Below are positions 49,520 through 58,602 of a stretch of DNA of 64,000 bases, one piece after another. How positions within the stretch are numbered: position 1 is the stretch's first letter; each line of letters begins with the position of its first letter. The notes beneath the pieces were generated by a model that saw only the letters and a list, made by a program, of their open reading frames with translations, made no database searches and was not told the origin of the DNA. The position numbers were made by a program, and so were the translations under genes. Origin of the DNA: Actomonas aquatica (lineage in GTDB: Bacteria; Verrucomicrobiota; Verrucomicrobiia; Opitutales; Opitutaceae); contig NZ_CP139781.1 of the NCBI RefSeq assembly GCF_019679435.2, forward strand, positions 5,700,001 through 5,764,000. Direction: 5' to 3'.

Positions 49520-51652
49520 TCACTCGATCACGATGTCGCGGATGTAGAACCAATCGAAGTTTTTGCGGCCTTCCGGTCCCGGGTCGGAGCGAATGAGCAG
49601 CTTGTCGTCGGGCGCGAGTTGCAGGGGCAGGCGCAGGATCTGCATCGGCCGGTGGGCTTCGTTGCCGCGCGGGTTGATGTGGCGCTGGAAGAGGTTTTCC
49701 ACGGTGCCGTCGGCGGCAAGACGCTCGACGATGAGGGTCGCGCCATCGGTGTCCATGTAGTCGTTCTGCCAGACGCTATCGAACATGCCGTATTCGACCA
49801 GCAGGCTGGTCGCGCCGGGGGGCGGCGTGAACCAGAGGCGGGTGGTCGGATGCGCGTTGATGAGCATGCCGTCGGTGGTGTTGAGCACGGCCGGGCCAAA
49901 CTCGAAGTAGAAGCGATCGGGCAACGGCGAGAGGTTGGCGAAGAGGCGTTGCTGACGCTTGGTCAGGTTGGCGGTCTCGACGGTGGCGCCCTTCATGGTG
50001 TCGGCGTAAACCTGCACGGGATCGCCGCCCACGTCGTTGGGATTGGCGTCGGCGGGGAGGAGTTCGGACATCACGCGCTGGGTGAAATACACGTCGGCGT
50101 AGTCCAGGCGCAGCATCGGCTCGCGGGTGATGTCGAAGGCGCGCATGACGTGCTCAACCAAGGCGTCGTTGCCGCGTTGGTCGCGCACCAGCACGAGACC
50201 GGCCACCTCGTTGGGGTCCAACTTGGCGAAGGCCTCGTCGAGCACCGCCGGGTCATAGATGGTGCCGAAGGCCAGCATGAGGGCGCGGCGTTGCGCGTAG
50301 TAGGGGATGACTGAGCTCCATTCGTCGCCGGCGATGATGAGGACTTCGTTGTCCTCGGTGAGCTGGAGCAGACCGTTGGTGAGGTTGTCGCCCGAGCTGC
50401 CGCGGACCATGCCGGCGCGGTAGTGTTCGTTGAAGGTCTGGATTTGTAGGCCGGCGACGAGCGCGAGCAGGCCGAGGGCGGGGAGGCGGGTCCAGCGTGA
50501 GCGCTCGGCGAGACCGGAGAGGGCGAGTCCCCAACCGAGGGCGGCGACGCCGGCGATGGCGACGAAGTAGTAGTCGTGAATCGAATACAGGTTGGGGAAG
50601 ATGGCCTGAGTGCCGAGGAAGGTGGCGAGGCAGAGTAGGGCGGCCCAGCGCAGGCGGCCGGCGAGGGTGGCGGCGATGAGGGCGAGGACGACGATCAGCA
50701 GGGGCGGGAGCAGGCCGAGCTCCCATTGGCGAGCGAGTTGGGTCCAGCGATCGATGGAGAAACGGTCGGCGAAAAGGTTTTGGCCGAAGTTGAAGCCAGT
50801 GAGGTTGTCGGAGCGCAGGATGCGTCCGATGGGGTTGAGGGCTTTGGTGGCGTCGGCAAAGTGAGTCCACCACCACGTAGCGATAAAGGCGGGCAAGGCG
50901 GCGGCCGCGCCCCAGCCGACGAGGACGAGCGCCTCACGTGGGTTGCGCTCCCGCAGGGCGCGGATGAATGGGGTGAGGCCGATGGCGGCGCAGGGCAGGC
51001 CGGCGGCGAGCAGGGTGGTGGCTTTGGTGAGACCGGCGAGGGCACCGAAGACGCCGGTCGCGACGAGCCAGCACAGTGAACGTCGGCGCAACATGAGCGC
51101 GAAGCTGAGGACGAACCAGGCGGCGAAACACAGGGCCATGGTTTCGATAAGAAAGGCGCGGCCGTAGAGGATGTTGACCGGACTGAGCAGCACGGGAATG
51201 AGGCACCACCAACGGCGGGCGACGGGCACGCCGGCCAATCCGAGGAGCAACCAGAACGCGGGCAGCGTGGCGTAGAAACAGACGAGGGAGACCGTGCGGG
51301 CGACCTCGGTCATGGAGAGGTCGCCGTGCTGCGTGATCCACGCGACGGTCCACTGGTAGAGGGGAAACTCCATCGGGATGGACCAGGGACGGCCGAGGAT
51401 CGGCGTGGGGTAGGCGAGGTCGTAGTTGTCCTCGGCGATGATAAAGTGCGTCGAGTGAGCCGTCTGAGTTTGGCGGAAGGAGTTGCCGGGCAGGGCGGTG
51501 GAGCTCCAGCTGATCGTGACGGCCTGGATTTGCCAGACGAGCGCGCCGAGCAGGCAGAGCAGCGCCAGGAGGTGTTCGAGTCGGCCCGGCGTGGTGATGG
51601 CGGGGGCAGGGGACCCGGGGGAATCGGGGGAGGCGGCGGAACGAGGGCTCAA
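49520..51652 (-). CDS. GT-C fold glycosyltransferase, GT39/PMT-like (paralogue 1)
   Basis: 710 residues. I use TTG 51652; the frame is open to 52483, but that part is antisense to the TraB/GumN gene. A short Pro/Ser-rich start is followed by the first span and a periplasmic loop with FRQTQTAHS, DLAYPTPILGRPW and MEFPLYQW. These three motifs are shared with two paralogues at 56415 and 58603. About ten further spans follow, then a beta-rich periplasmic C-domain (residues ~480-710). GT-C enzymes of this class use polyprenyl-phosphate sugars. The substrate is unknown. Divergent from the TraB/GumN gene. Confidence 0.8.
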   Translation of the reverse strand: MSPRSAASPDSPGSPAPAITTPGRLEHLLALLCLLGALVWQIQAVTISWSSTALPGNSFRQTQTAHSTHFIIAEDNYDLAYPTPILGRPWSIPMEFPLYQWTVAWITQHGDLSMTEVARTVSLVCFYATLPAFWLLLGLAGVPVARRWWCLIPVLLSPVNILYGRAFLIETMALCFAAWFVLSFALMLRRRSLCWLVATGVFGALAGLTKATTLLAAGLPCAAIGLTPFIRALRERNPREALVLVGWGAAAALPAFIATWWWTHFADATKALNPIGRILRSDNLTGFNFGQNLFADRFSIDRWTQLARQWELGLLPPLLIVVLALIAATLAGRLRWAALLCLATFLGTQAIFPNLYSIHDYYFVAIAGVAALGWGLALSGLAERSRWTRLPALGLLALVAGLQIQTFNEHYRAGMVRGSSGDNLTNGLLQLTEDNEVLIIAGDEWSSVIPYYAQRRALMLAFGTIYDPAVLDEAFAKLDPNEVAGLVLVRDQRGNDALVEHVMRAFDITREPMLRLDYADVYFTQRVMSELLPADANPNDVGGDPVQVYADTMKGATVETANLTKRQQRLFANLSPLPDRFYFEFGPAVLNTTDGMLINAHPTTRLWFTPPPGATSLLVEYGMFDSVWQNDYMDTDGATLIVERLAADGTVENLFQRHINPRGNEAHRPMQILRLPLQLAPDDKLLIRSDPGPEGRKNFDWFYIRDIVIE

Positions 51653-51760
51653 GGTGCTAGTGGCTAGGTGGACGGGGGCGCGGGCACAAGGGTTTTGCCG
51701 GGGATCGGCCGCGCGTCGAAAGTGCTGGCCGGGTGAACCGGCAAAAGCAAACTGCTGGCC

Positions 51761-52633
51761 ATGAAACGAACTGGTGCGATGTTCCTGGCGGCGGTGGTGG
51801 CGGCGACAACGGTCCTGGCCGGATCGTCGGTGTGGCGGGCCGAGTTGGACGGCGAGGTGGTTTACCTGGGCGGCACCTGTCACATGCTGCGGGCGAGCGA
51901 CTTTCCGCTGCCGGCGGAGTTCGACGCGGCTTACGCCGAGGCCGACACGCTTTACTTCGAAACCGATCTCAACGCGATGCAGTCGCCCGCGGTGCAAATG
52001 AAGATCCTGGAAGAAGGCATGTTGGGAGACGGCACGGTGTTGTCGGATCACCTGAAGCCCGAGACGTGGGCCGCCTTGGAGGAGCACTGCGCCAAACACG
52101 GACTGCCGTTGGCCGCCTTTGCGCAGATGAAGCCGTGGTTGCTCACCGTCACGCTGGCGGTGTTGGAGTGGCAGAAGAACGGGGCGGTGCAGGAAGGCGT
52201 GGACATGCACTATCACGCGCTGGCCGAAAAGGACGGCAAAACCACCGCGGGGCTCGAAGACATCGATGCGCACCTGCAGTTCGTCATCTCCATCGGTGAC
52301 GGACAGGAGGATGAGATGCTGTTGAGCACTTTGCGCGACTTGGAGACCTTGCCGCAGATGGTGAGTGAACTCATCGCGGCGTGGCGCAGCGGCGACATTG
52401 AGACCATGGACACGGCGATGATGGCCGACATGCGCAAAGAATTTCCCAAGGTCTACACCGACCTCGTCACGGGCCGTAACCACGACTGGGTGCCCCAGGT
52501 GCTGGCGATGTTTAAGCAGCCCGGCACGGAATACGTGTTAGTGGGCGTCGGCCATTTTGGGGGCGAGGAAGGCTTGATCGCGCTGCTCGAAGCCGAGGGC
52601 GTGACGATCGAGTTGGTCGAAGTGGAAGAGTGA
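51761..52633 (+). CDS. TraB/GumN-family protein
   Basis: 290 residues with a Sec signal peptide (MKRTGAMFLAAVVAATTVLAG). TraB/GumN landmarks are VYLGGTCHMLRASD near the N-terminus (GxxH), EADTLYFETDL, VTGRNHDWVPQV and the C-terminal YVLVGVGHFGGEEGLIALLE (GxxH again). The paired His motifs suggest a metal-dependent hydrolase related to Tiki proteases; the role of bacterial forms is unclear. It lies between the divergent GT-C gene and a sigma-factor gene transcribed in the same direction 68 bp downstream. Confidence 0.92.
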   Translation: MKRTGAMFLAAVVAATTVLAGSSVWRAELDGEVVYLGGTCHMLRASDFPLPAEFDAAYAEADTLYFETDLNAMQSPAVQMKILEEGMLGDGTVLSDHLKPETWAALEEHCAKHGLPLAAFAQMKPWLLTVTLAVLEWQKNGAVQEGVDMHYHALAEKDGKTTAGLEDIDAHLQFVISIGDGQEDEMLLSTLRDLETLPQMVSELIAAWRSGDIETMDTAMMADMRKEFPKVYTDLVTGRNHDWVPQVLAMFKQPGTEYVLVGVGHFGGEEGLIALLEAEGVTIELVEVEE

Positions 52634-52701
52634 GTTTTGGCAGCTCGGGTCGGTTTATTTGAACCGATCCGGCGGATGCGAACGACTTGGGGGGCGAAAC
52701 C

Positions 52702-53259
52702 ATGGAAAGAGACGCCCGCCAAGTGCTGAGTGAGTTGCTGATCCTGCGAGCGCAGGGCGGTGATGAACGCGCGTTTGCCGAGCTCCACCAGCTTTGGTGC
52801 GGCGACGTGGAGCGTTACGCGGCAGGAAAAGTGGGGGATAGGCATGGCGCGGAGGAGGTGGCCCAGTCGAGCTGGGTGGCAATCGCCCGCGGGCTGGGGC
52901 GGCTGGACGATCCGGCGCGTTTTGCGGGGTGGGCGTTTCGCATCGTGGCGCGGCGGGCGGCGGACTGGATCCGGGGCCGTCAGACCGCGCGGCGGCAGGC
53001 GGAAGAGCTGCAGGGGCAGGTTGCGACGGAAGTGGACGACGGTCCGGCGCCGGCGAGGGACGATGACATCACGCGCCTCCAGGAGTGTATCGCGGGTATG
53101 GATACGGCGACACGGGAGCTGCTGGAACTCTTTTACCAAACGGGGCTATCGGTCGGCGAAATCGCCGACGTGTTGGGCGTGCCGGCGGGCACGGTAAAAT
53201 CCCGCCTGTTTCACGCCCGCGAAGCCCTCAAACGCCAAATCGAAAGGGAATCACCATGA
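52702..53259 (+). CDS. ECF-like RNA polymerase sigma factor
   Basis: 185 residues from ATG 52702, with GGGGG 8-12 bp upstream. Region 2 (residues ~20-95: RAFAELHQLWCGDVERYAAG; GAEEVAQSSWVAIARGLGRL; RFAGWAFRIVARRAADWIRG) and region 4 (~130-180: ATRELLELFYQTGLSVGEIA; LGVPAGTVKSRLFHAREAL) make a compact group-4 sigma factor without region 3. Its stop overlaps the start of the next gene (ATGA), whose membrane product is the obvious candidate anti-sigma or partner. The target regulon is unknown. Confidence 0.92.
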   Translation: MERDARQVLSELLILRAQGGDERAFAELHQLWCGDVERYAAGKVGDRHGAEEVAQSSWVAIARGLGRLDDPARFAGWAFRIVARRAADWIRGRQTARRQAEELQGQVATEVDDGPAPARDDDITRLQECIAGMDTATRELLELFYQTGLSVGEIADVLGVPAGTVKSRLFHAREALKRQIERESP

Positions 53260-53624
53260 ACGACAGCATTGATGAAAAAATCCGCGCGGCGCTGCGCGAT
53301 TCGACCGATGGAGATGCGCTCGCCCGCGAGCCCAACCTTGCCCAGGAGCTGATCACGGCCTTCCGGGGGCGCAACCGCTTCACCAACGTGATGGCCTTCG
53401 TTATGAGCATCGTCTCGATGGCCGTCTTTGTGTGGTCGGTGATGCGTTTCTACGACGCTGCGGTCGTGCGGGACCAGTTGGTCTGGGGCGGCGTGGCGCT
53501 GTTCACGCTGATCTTCATCTCCTTCATGAAGGTCTGGTTCTGGATGGAGATGCACAGCAACCGGGTCCTGCGCGAAGTGAAGCGGGTGGAACTGCTGCTG
53601 TTGAGCAAGCTGCAGGAGCGCTGA
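53256..53624 (+). CDS. Two-span membrane protein coupled to the sigma factor (DUF6768-like)
   Basis: 122 residues from ATG 53256, overlapping the sigma-factor stop by ATGA. The cytoplasmic N-terminus (MNDSIDEKIRAALRDSTDGD; LAQELITAFRGRNRFTN) precedes two spans (VMAFVMSIVSMAVFVWSVM and LVWGGVALFTLIFISFMKVWFW). It ends in MEMHSNRVLREVKRVELLLLSKL, a likely helix or coiled coil. From memory it resembles DUF6768 proteins that follow ECF sigma genes. It lacks the zinc HxxxCxxC motif of ZAS anti-sigma factors. An anti-sigma or membrane-tether role is inferred from coupling only. Confidence 0.85.
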   Translation: MNDSIDEKIRAALRDSTDGDALAREPNLAQELITAFRGRNRFTNVMAFVMSIVSMAVFVWSVMRFYDAAVVRDQLVWGGVALFTLIFISFMKVWFWMEMHSNRVLREVKRVELLLLSKLQER

Positions 53625-53636
53625 GCGGCGCAGGTG

Positions 53637-53672
53637 GAAAACAAAACGCCCGCGCCGGGAAGGGCGCGGGCG
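53637..53672 (-). terminator. Rho-independent terminator of ilvB
   Basis: On the minus strand CGCCCGCGCC (53672-53663) pairs with GGCGCGGGCG (53656-53647) across a 6-nt loop and is followed by TTTTGTTTTC. It is 31 bp after the ilvB stop; the same hairpin closes the convergent sigma-factor operon from the other side. Confidence 0.85.
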
Positions 53673-53702
53673 GAGAGTTGGTAGGTAAACGGTGGATACC
53701 GC

Positions 53703-55478
53703 TTACTTGAGGATCATTTCCTTCACCGTCTTGCCGGCGGGGACCATCGGCATGACGTGTTCGGTGTAGGGCACGATGACGTCGAGCAGGTAGGGGCCTT
53801 CGCAGTCGAGCATCTCCTGCATGGCCTCGCGCAGGTCTTCCTTGCGGATGACGCGACGGCCGGGGATGCCGTAACCTTCGGCGATCTTCACGAAGTCCGG
53901 GTAGAGCGCTTCGGGATTTTCCGGGCCACCGATGTTGTTCTCGTCGCCGAGAATGGTGTTACCGCGGATGGAGCCGTAGAAGCGGTCTTCCCACTGCACG
54001 ACCATACCGAGGTGCTGGTTGTTGAGGATGAGAGCCTTGGCGCCGATCTTCTCGATCTTGGCGGTGGCGAGCTCCTGGATGTTCATCGCAAAGGAACCGT
54101 CGCCATCGATGTCGACGACCTGCTTGTCGGGCGCGGCGACCTTGGCGCCGAGGGCGGCCGGGTAACCGAAGCCCATCGCGCCGAGGCCGAGGGAGCTGAT
54201 GTAGTGGCGGGGCTTGTCGAAGCGGTAGAACTGGGCGGCCCACATCTGGTGCTGACCCACGCCGGTGGTGATGATGGCTTCGCCCTTGGTGAGCTCGTAT
54301 AGGGTCTTGATCGCCTCTTGGGAGGTGATGTGCGGACCGTCTTCGTAGGCGAAGGGGTGGTCGCGCTTCCACGCCTGGAGTTGGGCGTGCCACTCGCTGG
54401 TATCGGGCGGGGTGAAGTTGTGGGTGGCGATGAGCTCGTTGAGGCGGGTGAGGGCCTGCTTGATGTCGGCCTGGATCGGCAGCTCGACGCGTTTGTTTTT
54501 GTTGTGCTCCGAGGCGTCGATGTCGATGTGGACGATGGTCGCTTCGGGCGCGAACTTGTTGACATCGCCGGTGATGCGGTCGTCGAAACGGGCACCAAAG
54601 CCGAGCAGGAGGTCGGCCTGATCGACGGCCCAGTTGCCGTAGGCGGCGCCGTGCATGCCGAACCACTGCAGCGAAAGCTCGTGGGTTTCGGGGAAGGCAC
54701 CGACGCCCATGAGGGTGGTGGCCACGGCGACGTTGGTGGCTTCGGCAAAGGCTTTGAGCTCGGCGGAAGCCTCGGCGGAGATGATGCCGCCCCCGCAGTA
54801 GAGGATGGGGCGTTTGGCCTTGGCGATGAGGTTGAGCACCTCTTTCAGCTGCTCGTCGCTGGCGGCGTGCTGCTGACCCACGTAGGGGTTGGCGAACTCG
54901 ACGGAAGCCGGGAAAACCGGAGTGAGGCGGGTCTGTTGGACGTCCTTCGGGATGTCGATGACGACGGGGCCGGGACGACCGCTGCGGGCGAGATGGAAGG
55001 CCTCTTTGAAGACGCGCGGCAGATCGGCGGCGTCCATCACGAGGTAGGAGTGCTTCACGATCGGCAGGGTCATGCCGTAGAAGTCGGTCTCCTGGAAAGC
55101 GCTCTTACCGATGAACTTGGAGTAAACCTGACCGGTGATGGCGACCATCGGGATGGAGTCCATGTAGGCATCGGCGATGGCGGAAACGAGGTTGGTCGCG
55201 CCGGGGCCGCTGGTGGCCATGCAGACGCCAACGTCGCCCTTCACGCGGGCGTAGCCCTCGGCGGCGAAGGAACCGCCCTGCTCGTGACGCGGCAGGATGG
55301 TGCGGATCTTGTCGGTGCGGGCGAGAGCCTGATGGAGCTCTTGGGACGCGCCGCCCGGGTAGGCGAAGATTACGTCCACCCCTTCACGAATCAGGCACTC
55401 GACAACTACGTCGGCACCATTCATTTCGCGGCCAATTTCAGGCGAGGGAAAGTCGGTGGGTTGGGAGGACGTTTTCAT
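53703..55478 (-). CDS. ilvB: Acetolactate synthase, large subunit
   Basis: 591 residues. Makes acetolactate or acetohydroxybutyrate in valine, leucine and isoleucine synthesis. Typical features: [25 protein letters not shown], the cofactor Glu in [53 protein letters not shown], a central FAD-binding domain ([12 protein letters not shown]) and the thiamine-diphosphate site [15 protein letters not shown] then [16 protein letters not shown]. The length and Met/Gln pattern fit the anabolic enzyme rather than pyruvate oxidase. The regulatory subunit ilvN is not next to it, so it must lie outside the window. Divergent from ymdB. Confidence 0.95.
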   Translation of the reverse strand: MKTSSQPTDFPSPEIGREMNGADVVVECLIREGVDVIFAYPGGASQELHQALARTDKIRTILPRHEQGGSFAAEGYARVKGDVGVCMATSGPGATNLVSAIADAYMDSIPMVAITGQVYSKFIGKSAFQETDFYGMTLPIVKHSYLVMDAADLPRVFKEAFHLARSGRPGPVVIDIPKDVQQTRLTPVFPASVEFANPYVGQQHAASDEQLKEVLNLIAKAKRPILYCGGGIISAEASAELKAFAEATNVAVATTLMGVGAFPETHELSLQWFGMHGAAYGNWAVDQADLLLGFGARFDDRITGDVNKFAPEATIVHIDIDASEHNKNKRVELPIQADIKQALTRLNELIATHNFTPPDTSEWHAQLQAWKRDHPFAYEDGPHITSQEAIKTLYELTKGEAIITTGVGQHQMWAAQFYRFDKPRHYISSLGLGAMGFGYPAALGAKVAAPDKQVVDIDGDGSFAMNIQELATAKIEKIGAKALILNNQHLGMVVQWEDRFYGSIRGNTILGDENNIGGPENPEALYPDFVKIAEGYGIPGRRVIRKEDLREAMQEMLDCEGPYLLDVIVPYTEHVMPMVPAGKTVKEMILK

Positions 55479-55646
55479 AGCGGTTTATTTGTGGACAAAG
55501 GAGAACGAGCAAAGCGCAGGGCGGTTCGCGCTGGCAAGCGCTTAAACCCGTCGGTTGCCAGAGGTAAAACGGTCACGGTGGGTGGGGCGCCAAGGTGTTG
55601 GATTTTGGAGTTGGTATTGCGTGCGACCGAGGTGCAGGGTGCCGCG

Positions 55647-56432
55647 GTGATACGGATTCTTTTTATTGGCGACATCGTGGGCCGTCCGGGCCGGGACAAG
55701 ATCGCGACCTGGTTGGGTCGATTGCGTGAGAAGCACCGCCTGGATTTTGTGGTCGCCAATGCGGAAAACGCCGCGGCGGGCGCGGGCATCACCGGCTCCA
55801 TCGCCAAGACCCTGCTGGGCCAGGGCGTGGACGCGATCACACTCGGCGACCATGTGTGGGATCAGCGTGGTTGGGAGCACGAGATCGACGGTTTTCCGAA
55901 GGTCTGCCGGCCGGCCAACCTGCCGACGGAGTGCCCGGGGCGGGACCATGTGGTGCTGGAGAAAAACGGTTTCCGGCTGGCGGTGTTTACGGTGCTGGGA
56001 CGCACCTATCTCAACCTGAAGGCGGAGTGTCCGTTTAAGGGGGCAGACACGATGTTGTCGCGCACGGTAGGGGCGGGCGTGGCCGATGCGGCGCTGGTTG
56101 AGATTCACGCCGAGGCGACCTCGGAAAAGATCGCGTTGGGTTGGTATTTGGACGGGCGCGCGGCGGCGGTGCTGGGCACGCACACCCACGTGCCGACGGC
56201 GGATGCGACGGTGTTGCCCAATGGCACCGCGTTCATCACCGACGTCGGCATGACCGGGCCTTACCGCGGGGTGTTGGGCCGGCAAATCGAGCCGGTGGTC
56301 GGGCGTTTCGTAGATGGGATGCCGCGTCGGTTTGGCGTGGCGGAGGAAGACGTGCGTTTGTCGGGCGTGTTGATCGATTTTAATCCCGAGACGCGCCGCG
56401 CCGAGCGCTGCGAGTTATTGGTCGTGAAGTGA
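55647..56432 (+). CDS. ymdB: YmdB-family metallophosphoesterase
   Basis: 261 residues with a likely GTG start (55647), giving [19 protein letters not shown], the family's usual N-terminus; the frame is open far upstream only as antisense to ilvB. Metal-site motifs: [23 protein letters not shown] (Glu/Asn), [12 protein letters not shown] (His), [14 protein letters not shown] and [11 protein letters not shown]. These enzymes hydrolyse 2',3'-cyclic nucleotides or act as phosphodiesterases influencing biofilm and development in Bacillus. The stop overlaps the convergent GT-C gene by 18 bp. Confidence 0.93.
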   Translation: MIRILFIGDIVGRPGRDKIATWLGRLREKHRLDFVVANAENAAAGAGITGSIAKTLLGQGVDAITLGDHVWDQRGWEHEIDGFPKVCRPANLPTECPGRDHVVLEKNGFRLAVFTVLGRTYLNLKAECPFKGADTMLSRTVGAGVADAALVEIHAEATSEKIALGWYLDGRAAAVLGTHTHVPTADATVLPNGTAFITDVGMTGPYRGVLGRQIEPVVGRFVDGMPRRFGVAEEDVRLSGVLIDFNPETRRAERCELLVVK

Positions 56433-58577
56433 GGCCTGGGCGTCGTCGCGGCGGACGTCGACGCGGCCCCAGTAGGCCCAATCGCGGGTGAGGGTTTCAC
56501 CGGGGCTGGTTTGCAGCACGAGTTGGCGGGTGCCGGCGGGTAGCGCGAGTTGGTGCTGCTGCGGGTTTTGGAAATCCGGATCTTGGTGAGGCCGCAGTGC
56601 GTGCTCGGCTTGGGCGAGCGGGGCGCCGTTGTCGTTGAGGGCGACGATGGTGAAGGTCACGCCGTCGGTGGTCTCGGTGGCCGTGGGATCGTTGTAGGCG
56701 GCGGGTTGCAGACCGATGGTGTAGTCGACGGTCGCGGCGGCGGGGGACACTTGGATCCAAAGCTCCGAGGAAGGGTGGGCGCCGAGGGCTTGAGTGCCGT
56801 CGGGCAGATCCACGACGTTGAAGCCGAATTGGGTGCGGTATTGGAAAGGCGCCGGGGTGATGAATTTGAAAATCTGGTCGGCCTGGATCGGCTGGACGGC
56901 GGTCAGCTCCGAGCCGGTTACGAAAGGTTCGGGCGGGGGCGGCGGGGGCATCTCGGCGTGTAGCGTGACATCGTCGAAAGCGGGGTTGTGCAGCAGGGCG
57001 GAGATGACCCCGATGGAGAATTGCGGGACGATGTAGGCATCGGTGATGGGTCCGGAGGCGATGCGGTTCGGGCCGATGCCGTAGCGCTCGTGCACGTCTT
57101 GCAGCAGTCCGGTGTTACTGCGCTGGTGAGAAGAGAGCCAAAGCGCCACGACGGACGTATCGCCGAGCGCGTCGAAATAGCGGGCGCGAGCGGCGGGGTC
57201 GTCGGCGACTTCATCGACGAGCATGAGGGCGCGGCGCTGCATGTAATAGGGCGTGGCGGCGTTCCAGTTTTCGCCGGCGATCACCACGACGCCTTCGGGC
57301 GGGAGTTGGTCGCGCAGCACGTGGATGAGGTCGTTGCCGCCCCAGGAGCGCAGGGTTTGGGAGGGGTGGAAGAGGCGGAGGTAGCTGCCGGTTTGAGCAG
57401 CGATCAGCGCGACGACCAGTAGTGCGGGCACGCCGCGACGGAGTGGCGCTGGCAATGCCGTGCTCACGCGATCCAGCGCGGCGGCGAAGGCGACGACGAC
57501 GAACGGACCAATGGCGTAGAAGTAGTAGTCGTGGCGCTGATACAGAACCGGGAAGAGGAGAATCGTGCCGAGGACCAGGAGGAGAGGGATGAGGAGGAGT
57601 CGGCGCGTGCCGGACGGCGCTCGCCAGGCGGCAAGCAGTGCGAGCGGCAGCAGCCACCACGGCAAGAGGCTGCCGCTGATGTGGCCGGACACGGCGGACC
57701 AACCGGCGGGGTCGGTGCGATCGGCCCAGGTGCCAAAATTGGTGTCGGAGAGCGCGGCGGAGGAGAGTTCCTGGCCCCCGGGAGACTGGGCTTTGATGGC
57801 GTCGGCAAAGGACAGCCACCACAGGATACTCACGGCGGGCAGCAGGGCGGCGACGAAACCGAGGCGAACGAGGTGGAAGACGCGAGGGAGGTCTTTCGCG
57901 CGCCACGCGGTCCACGTGTGATGCAGTCCGATGAGGGCCGCGGCCGCGCACCACGGCACGAAGGTGGTGACTTTGACGAGGATGGCCAACGCTCCGAGCA
58001 CGGCGGTGAGGCCGGCGTAGGCGAAGCTGCGGGTCTCCGGTTGGCACATGCGAATGAAGGCGACGAGAAACCAGACACTGAACCCGAGTGCCATGGTTTC
58101 GATGAGCACGGAGCGCGTGTAGAAAATGTAGAGCGGCGCGGTGGCGGTGAGCGCAAGCGTGGTCCCGGTGACGATACCGGGCGCGCGCAGTTGGCGCAGG
58201 AGCACGTAGAGCCCGGCGAGGACGCCGGGGAAGAGGATCACATTGACGGTGCGGGCGGCGACCGGGATGGACCAGCCAGTGAGTTCGACGAGACCAGCGA
58301 CACTCCATTGGTAGAGCGGGAACTCGAAGGGGATGGACCACGGGGGGCCGAAGAGCGGGGTGGGATATGCCAGACTGAAGTCGTGATCCTGCACCATATG
58401 GTGCACGCTGAGGGCGGTCTGGGACTGGCGAAACTCGTGGCCGACGAGGAAGCCGGCCGTGAAGTTTTGGGTGACCCACCACGTATTGAGCAGGATGGCG
58501 GCGAGCACGAGCCAACTCCAGAAGGGGGGAAGCCGGCGGGAGTCGGGAGACGGAGCGGGAGAGGGCTCTGGCACCAT
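56415..58577 (-). CDS. GT-C fold glycosyltransferase, GT39/PMT-like (paralogue 2)
   Basis: 720 residues from ATG 58577. Same design as the genes at 49520 and 58603: a first span ([15 protein letters not shown]), loop motifs [25 protein letters not shown] and FEFPLYQW, about ten more spans, then a beta-rich periplasmic C-domain. The Asp/Glu residues of the first loop are likely catalytic or donor-binding. It lies 25 bp downstream of paralogue 3 on the same strand and is probably co-transcribed with it and accA. It may glycosylate proteins or a lipid-linked glycan. Its 3' end overlaps ymdB by 18 bp. Confidence 0.82.
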   Translation of the reverse strand: MVPEPSPAPSPDSRRLPPFWSWLVLAAILLNTWWVTQNFTAGFLVGHEFRQSQTALSVHHMVQDHDFSLAYPTPLFGPPWSIPFEFPLYQWSVAGLVELTGWSIPVAARTVNVILFPGVLAGLYVLLRQLRAPGIVTGTTLALTATAPLYIFYTRSVLIETMALGFSVWFLVAFIRMCQPETRSFAYAGLTAVLGALAILVKVTTFVPWCAAAALIGLHHTWTAWRAKDLPRVFHLVRLGFVAALLPAVSILWWLSFADAIKAQSPGGQELSSAALSDTNFGTWADRTDPAGWSAVSGHISGSLLPWWLLPLALLAAWRAPSGTRRLLLIPLLLVLGTILLFPVLYQRHDYYFYAIGPFVVVAFAAALDRVSTALPAPLRRGVPALLVVALIAAQTGSYLRLFHPSQTLRSWGGNDLIHVLRDQLPPEGVVVIAGENWNAATPYYMQRRALMLVDEVADDPAARARYFDALGDTSVVALWLSSHQRSNTGLLQDVHERYGIGPNRIASGPITDAYIVPQFSIGVISALLHNPAFDDVTLHAEMPPPPPPEPFVTGSELTAVQPIQADQIFKFITPAPFQYRTQFGFNVVDLPDGTQALGAHPSSELWIQVSPAAATVDYTIGLQPAAYNDPTATETTDGVTFTIVALNDNGAPLAQAEHALRPHQDPDFQNPQQHQLALPAGTRQLVLQTSPGETLTRDWAYWGRVDVRRDDAQASLHDQ

Positions 58578-58602
58578 GACGGAAGGTGAAACGGGCCGGG
58601 GC

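Noticed and set aside
51653-52483. 277-codon extension of the first GT-C protein antisense to the TraB/GumN gene
   Set aside because: The TraB/GumN protein has clear motifs on the other strand, and the extension has no domain; the two paralogues start near the first membrane span.
54318-55646. Long N-terminal extension of ymdB antisense to ilvB
   Set aside because: ilvB is unmistakable on the opposite strand; YmdB proteins start at MIRILFIGD.
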